Shown piece after piece: positions 60,227 through 64,000 of a stretch of DNA of 64,000 nt. The notes beneath the pieces are model-generated. The model worked only from the letters and a program-made list of their open reading frames with translations. It was not told the origin of the DNA and made no database searches. Each line of letters starts with the position of its first letter. Position 1 is the stretch's first letter. Origin of the DNA: Rhynochetos jubatus (lineage: Eukaryota > Chordata > Aves > Eurypygiformes > Rhynochetidae); NCBI GenBank assembly GCA_027574665.1, contig CM050651.1, forward strand, positions 5,581,501 through 5,645,500, written 5' to 3'. The position numbers were made by a program, and so were the translations under genes.

Positions 60227-63200
60227 TAGACTCTGACAACCTGCTTTGCAACATATCAAGAACTCAGGGCAGAACAATTATCATGATCATGTGCACCTAG
60301 TGTAAAGGATAGATAGGCTTACTTTGTAAATGAACAAATGTCTATAATTGCGTTAACAATAAATGTTCTGCAGGGTATCTGCATGTGAAAACATAGTTAT
60401 GATACATGTTTTTCTGGAAGGAATCAGAAAAAATATGTTCAGAGTTGTTTGCAATTGTGTGCACTTTTCTAGGTTACGAAAAATAAACTATTACTTTCAC
60501 TGAAAGAAAGCACAACGCTATTTGAAATGCCAGTTTAGAAATTGATTTATATTTCTGTATTCCCTCTGTCCTACATCCCCTATTAGTAGATAGCAAGGAG
60601 CTAGCCACTGTCCTCATTCCAAATAGCACTTTCTGTATTGCTTTCAGGTGTGTCATTGGCGTGGGGTGTTTAATAGACATCCTGGTGGCAGATAATTAAC
60701 ATTTGCTTCGCACCAAGTCTCCATTTACTACCCATCTCTGAGACATGACCTACCCTGAAAGCTCAGATCACTGGTCCAGCAAAGCTACTTCCTAGAACAG
60801 GAGCTTACACTGAGGAAACTGGTGGGTATTCACAGGTGAATGAATTTAGTGCAGCCTCTGCTAGAAGCCAAAATTTTCCTTTGCCATGTGCCAAAGAAAA
60901 TTTGCTAGCTTGATATGGTTGAGCCTTGTTAATAGACTGTTGCATATATTCAGCATGCATATTTGCATGCTTTCGATGCAATAGCCAAATGAGTAATCCC
61001 ACGCAAACTTCATGGAGTTCTTTAATAATTTATATTTCAATACTATAGAAAAAGAATGTATTGCACAGTGAACATTGTTCGTAGTGCTGCCTTTGGAATC
61101 TTTAAATTCTTTCTGTGCAGAGAGAAGAAACGTTATTTTTCTAACATGACAATAAAATAACCTTCCCAAGTGGAATATTTAAGGTTATACGGCAGTGCTC
61201 CTGTTTGGTGCAGAATTTTAACATTATTTTTAAAGGTTTTCTCCTGAGATGCATCAATGAGCTATTTCCTCTGCTCATCTCTTCAAGAAACTGAAAATGA
61301 AAGATATAAAATGTTTTACCTCATAGGAAAATTTTCTGTGAATTTCTTTATGGTATACCTGACTGAGCCTCTAGTCTTGCAGTCATAACAGTCCTATTTA
61401 AAAGCTGTAGAACTATATCTTGCCTTCTCTTCAATTTCCACACTTCCTTTTAGACATTCATAATTAACAGAAAATCTCAGATTTGATTTGATTTCTTCCT
61501 AATCCTCGCCAGAAGCTGTATGAGAGACACTCACTTCACAATCCTGCTGATCAGAGCTGGGTAAATGAGTACTTCTAGCAGGAAGACTTGTGATGATATG
61601 TCTTTGAAAAGGCTTTTATTTGAGAATAAAAGACAGACAGATAGACGTTAGTCTGGGAACTTCAAAAAAAGACAAGCCTATCTGCCAATTTCTAATTCAT
61701 TATGCTGCAAATGTTGAAATGTTTTCCCTTAAGCCTTACCCAGTGGGATTAGTATTTACAGGGCATTACATGAAATAACCTGTTATGCCATGGGGAATGC
61801 ATGATGGAAGGGTGAAAAAGGAGATAACTGTATAACATAAATTTTTGGGGGAAAGCTTGCTGCTTTCCTCACAGGCAGAGTAGGTGGAATGTAGATCAAA
61901 CCTACCAAAAAAGATCAGACTGGTTTCAAGAGTCAGGCATACATTTCTAGCTGGAGCATGCATCCAGTCAAAAAAACCCACTTGACCCATGGCTGTTTTC
62001 TGAATATAAAGCGCTACAAAGCTGAACCTGACTTGTTCTTTGTCCTATCCTAAAGGAGAGTAGCTCTTCCTCTCAGCATATGTGGCACTTGTTGATTTTC
62101 ATTAGATGTGCTCCCATCTTTACTGCAGCACCTATTAGGGACTTGCTTTGAAGATCCCAATTAAAAATTTGAAATGCTAAATTTTTCAGTACTGATTGAA
62201 AAGGAAGGCTTATATGGAAGCTGAAAGATGGGGGACCCTACCAGTTGCTAAGTGCCCATGTAATTAAATAAACAGGGGAATATTTGGGAACTGAGTGTCT
62301 GGACTTCAGCACCAACATTCTTCTTTGCCTTTGCCCTTAGGGTGCCAAAACTCTTCAGTTAAATGGTGATAAGAGCTTTTCCCTTGCTTGTGGGAGCTTC
62401 ACGGGGATAAATACATTCAGAAAGAGGAGAAACTGTCATGGACCTCTGATAGGAGTGGGCCAGCTAGCTGTCTGTAGGGAGATGGTTTGGCTCTTACCCA
62501 ATGGTTAAGTTCAGAAGAACTTTGTATCTGGCTATTGACAGCTTCCTCTCCTGATAACAACCAGCATGCAAAGCCTTCTGACCTATTAATAAACAGATTT
62601 AAAGTAAGCCAGAAAACAGTCATATAACTTGAGCATAATCAAATAAGATTTTTAGTTAGGAGAGCTTCCATCATCTCTTTTCCCTAAGGTTTGAAGTATT
62701 TTACAAGGTGAAACCATGGTTTAAACAGATTTTATAGTATGTATTAACTGCTGTTTTGAGAAAAGAAAAGATGGAGTAGGTTTAAAGTGATGGGTTTTTT
62801 GCTGTTGATGTTTGATTCTATTTGTTTTAAACCAAAACAAACTCGCACAGTAGGAGAACAAACAAAACAAAAAGAAAAGAAAAGAAAATGCTGCTTCTGT
62901 CTGTCAGCTTGTGCCTCTTGAATTTCCTTCCCCTGCAGCCTTGCTGCTGGGAAGTTACAGGCACAGTGCAATGTCTTATCAACCACTCTGAAACTCAGCA
63001 AACTTTTAGAAGCATTATGTTGTTTAAAGCATTGCTTTCAGGTTGCAGTCTCATGGCAGTGCTGCAAAAAAGTGGATTTATCTTTGCTGGCTAAACACAA
63101 CATGTATTAGACAGAAGTCAGAAAAAGTAGCCCAATAAAGAGGAAGAATCAGGAGAAAAATTACACGCTTGGGAAGCAATAATAGCTAGAATCAAAGGGT

Positions 63201-63850
63201 CACACCAAGTATTTGTCAGACCTAGTCAGAGCCGGTGGAAGGGGAGATGCTGCTTGATTTCTGCCTCTGCATTCAGTCTGCTGGGACGCATTTCTCCATC
63301 AGACTAACAAAGGCACCGTGGTGGGGTTTTGTGTGCAGCATATCTAGTCATCGTGGTGAAATTAATTCCTTTCATATTCCATAGAGTTTTCAATATGCCA
63401 CCTCCAAAATGCAGACAGGTCCTTTCCAAAACATTGCCTCTCAAGAGTGATTCTCAGTGATTTCAGTTTCCAACATACCATTCTCCTCTTTACAGAGCTG
63501 GATGGTCTTGCCAATAAGCAGCCCACTAAGGAACACTGGGATGCGTTTAGATCAAATTTTTGCACTTAGAATCAGAAAGTCTTTTCTAACTGTTATTTCA
63601 GAGAAATAACACATCAAAAAATTTTGAATATAGGCTGAATTGGACCTTGGCACGGAACATGCATCTTTCTAGAACAAGGGCTATAGGGTGCTTATCACCC
63701 TCTTTGTCATTGTGTGACTAAATCAAACTTGATCTTTTGACATGGTTCAGCCTCCTTTCAACCTCTAATTATATCTGTTGTTCTCCCTTCAATCTGCAGC
63801 AATATGTTAATATCTTTTAGTGGCTGAGCCATTATGCCTAATTAAGGGAT
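60227..63850. other. Unique AT-rich DNA, no gene seen
   Basis: A 7-bp inverted repeat around an octamer-like ATTTGCAT lies at 60953-60970. An (AAAAG)n patch lies at about 62868-62888. Frames up to 102 codons (minus strand, 60861-61169) have no recognisable domain and overlap others. No named repeat was identified. Confidence 0.5.
60953..60970. promoter_or_regulatory. Octamer-like site within an 18-bp palindrome
   Basis: GCATGCA and TGCATGC flank a 4-base spacer, and the right half includes ATTTGCAT, the POU/octamer consensus. An isolated 8-base match is weak evidence of function. Confidence 0.15.
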
Positions 63851-63932
63851 TGCAAATAAATAGGGGTGGACAGTTCCAAACATACAATAGTTGCAGATAA
63901 ATAGAGAGGGACAGCTCTCAACATATGGCAAT
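63851..63932. repeat. 41-bp imperfect tandem duplication, two copies
   Basis: Copy one is 63851-63891 and copy two is 63892-63932. They align at 29 of 41 positions without gaps; shared cores include ATAAATAG and GGACAG. The divergence indicates an old local duplication. Confidence 0.75.
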
Positions 63933-64000
63933 GAATGAGGCCATAAGGCCCAAACTATGTATTTTAACTGCCAAATTTTATGAGCAGCTTCCAACTGGCT

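Noticed and set aside
1..64000. CRISPR arrays, operons, phage or bacterial defence systems
   Set aside because: The window is eukaryotic by its repeats and composition; there are no regularly spaced direct repeats and no dense gene packing.

Overview
The window looks like bird nuclear DNA. The best evidence is a set of dispersed repeats. There are CR1 LINE fragments with the CR1 3' end, seen as an ATTCTATG-type octamer or its reverse complement (near 23.9, 26.1 and 32.8-33.3 kb, plus an older piece near 48.5 kb). There is also one decayed solo-LTR-like element at 35.13-35.67 kb, which I recognise as the ERVL-type LTR common in avian genomes. The sequence is AT-rich and CpG-poor, with no operon-like packing. 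The species cannot be read from this.

There is no complete recognisable gene. The open reading frames are short, overlap on both strands, and show the length spread expected by chance in AT-rich DNA. I read the window as the inside of one or more very large introns, or as a gene desert. No rRNA, tRNA, CRISPR array or CpG-island promoter was seen.

Layout. 0-6 kb is unique AT-rich DNA with a composite TA/CA microsatellite holding two telomere-type hexamers (2.09-2.20 kb). 5.8-8 kb holds overlapping open frames and a neat 72-bp minus-strand exon candidate. 8-23 kb is mostly unique, with a strong G-quadruplex-type G tract at 15.38 kb. 23.9-33.3 kb carries three CR1 fragments and a GC-richer block at 29.15-29.54 kb. 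35-36.2 kb holds the LTR and a splice-bounded 130-bp exon candidate. 39.5-40 kb resembles a conserved non-coding element. 41.8 and 45.9 kb hold two plus-strand exon candidates whose intron phases match. 48.5 kb has an old CR1-like piece and 50.46 kb a run of 27 C. 54.5 kb has a minus-strand exon candidate with good sites at both ends. 60 kb has a short open frame resembling the N-terminal helix-turn-helix of Tigger/CENP-B proteins. 63.85-63.93 kb has a 41-bp imperfect tandem repeat.

All exon candidates rest only on splice-site consensus and open frames. A window this size will contain several such matches by chance, so confidences are low. No previously undescribed biological system can be claimed here. 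The most checkable leads are the splice-bounded exon candidates and the two transposase-like fragments (41.1 kb and 60.0 kb).
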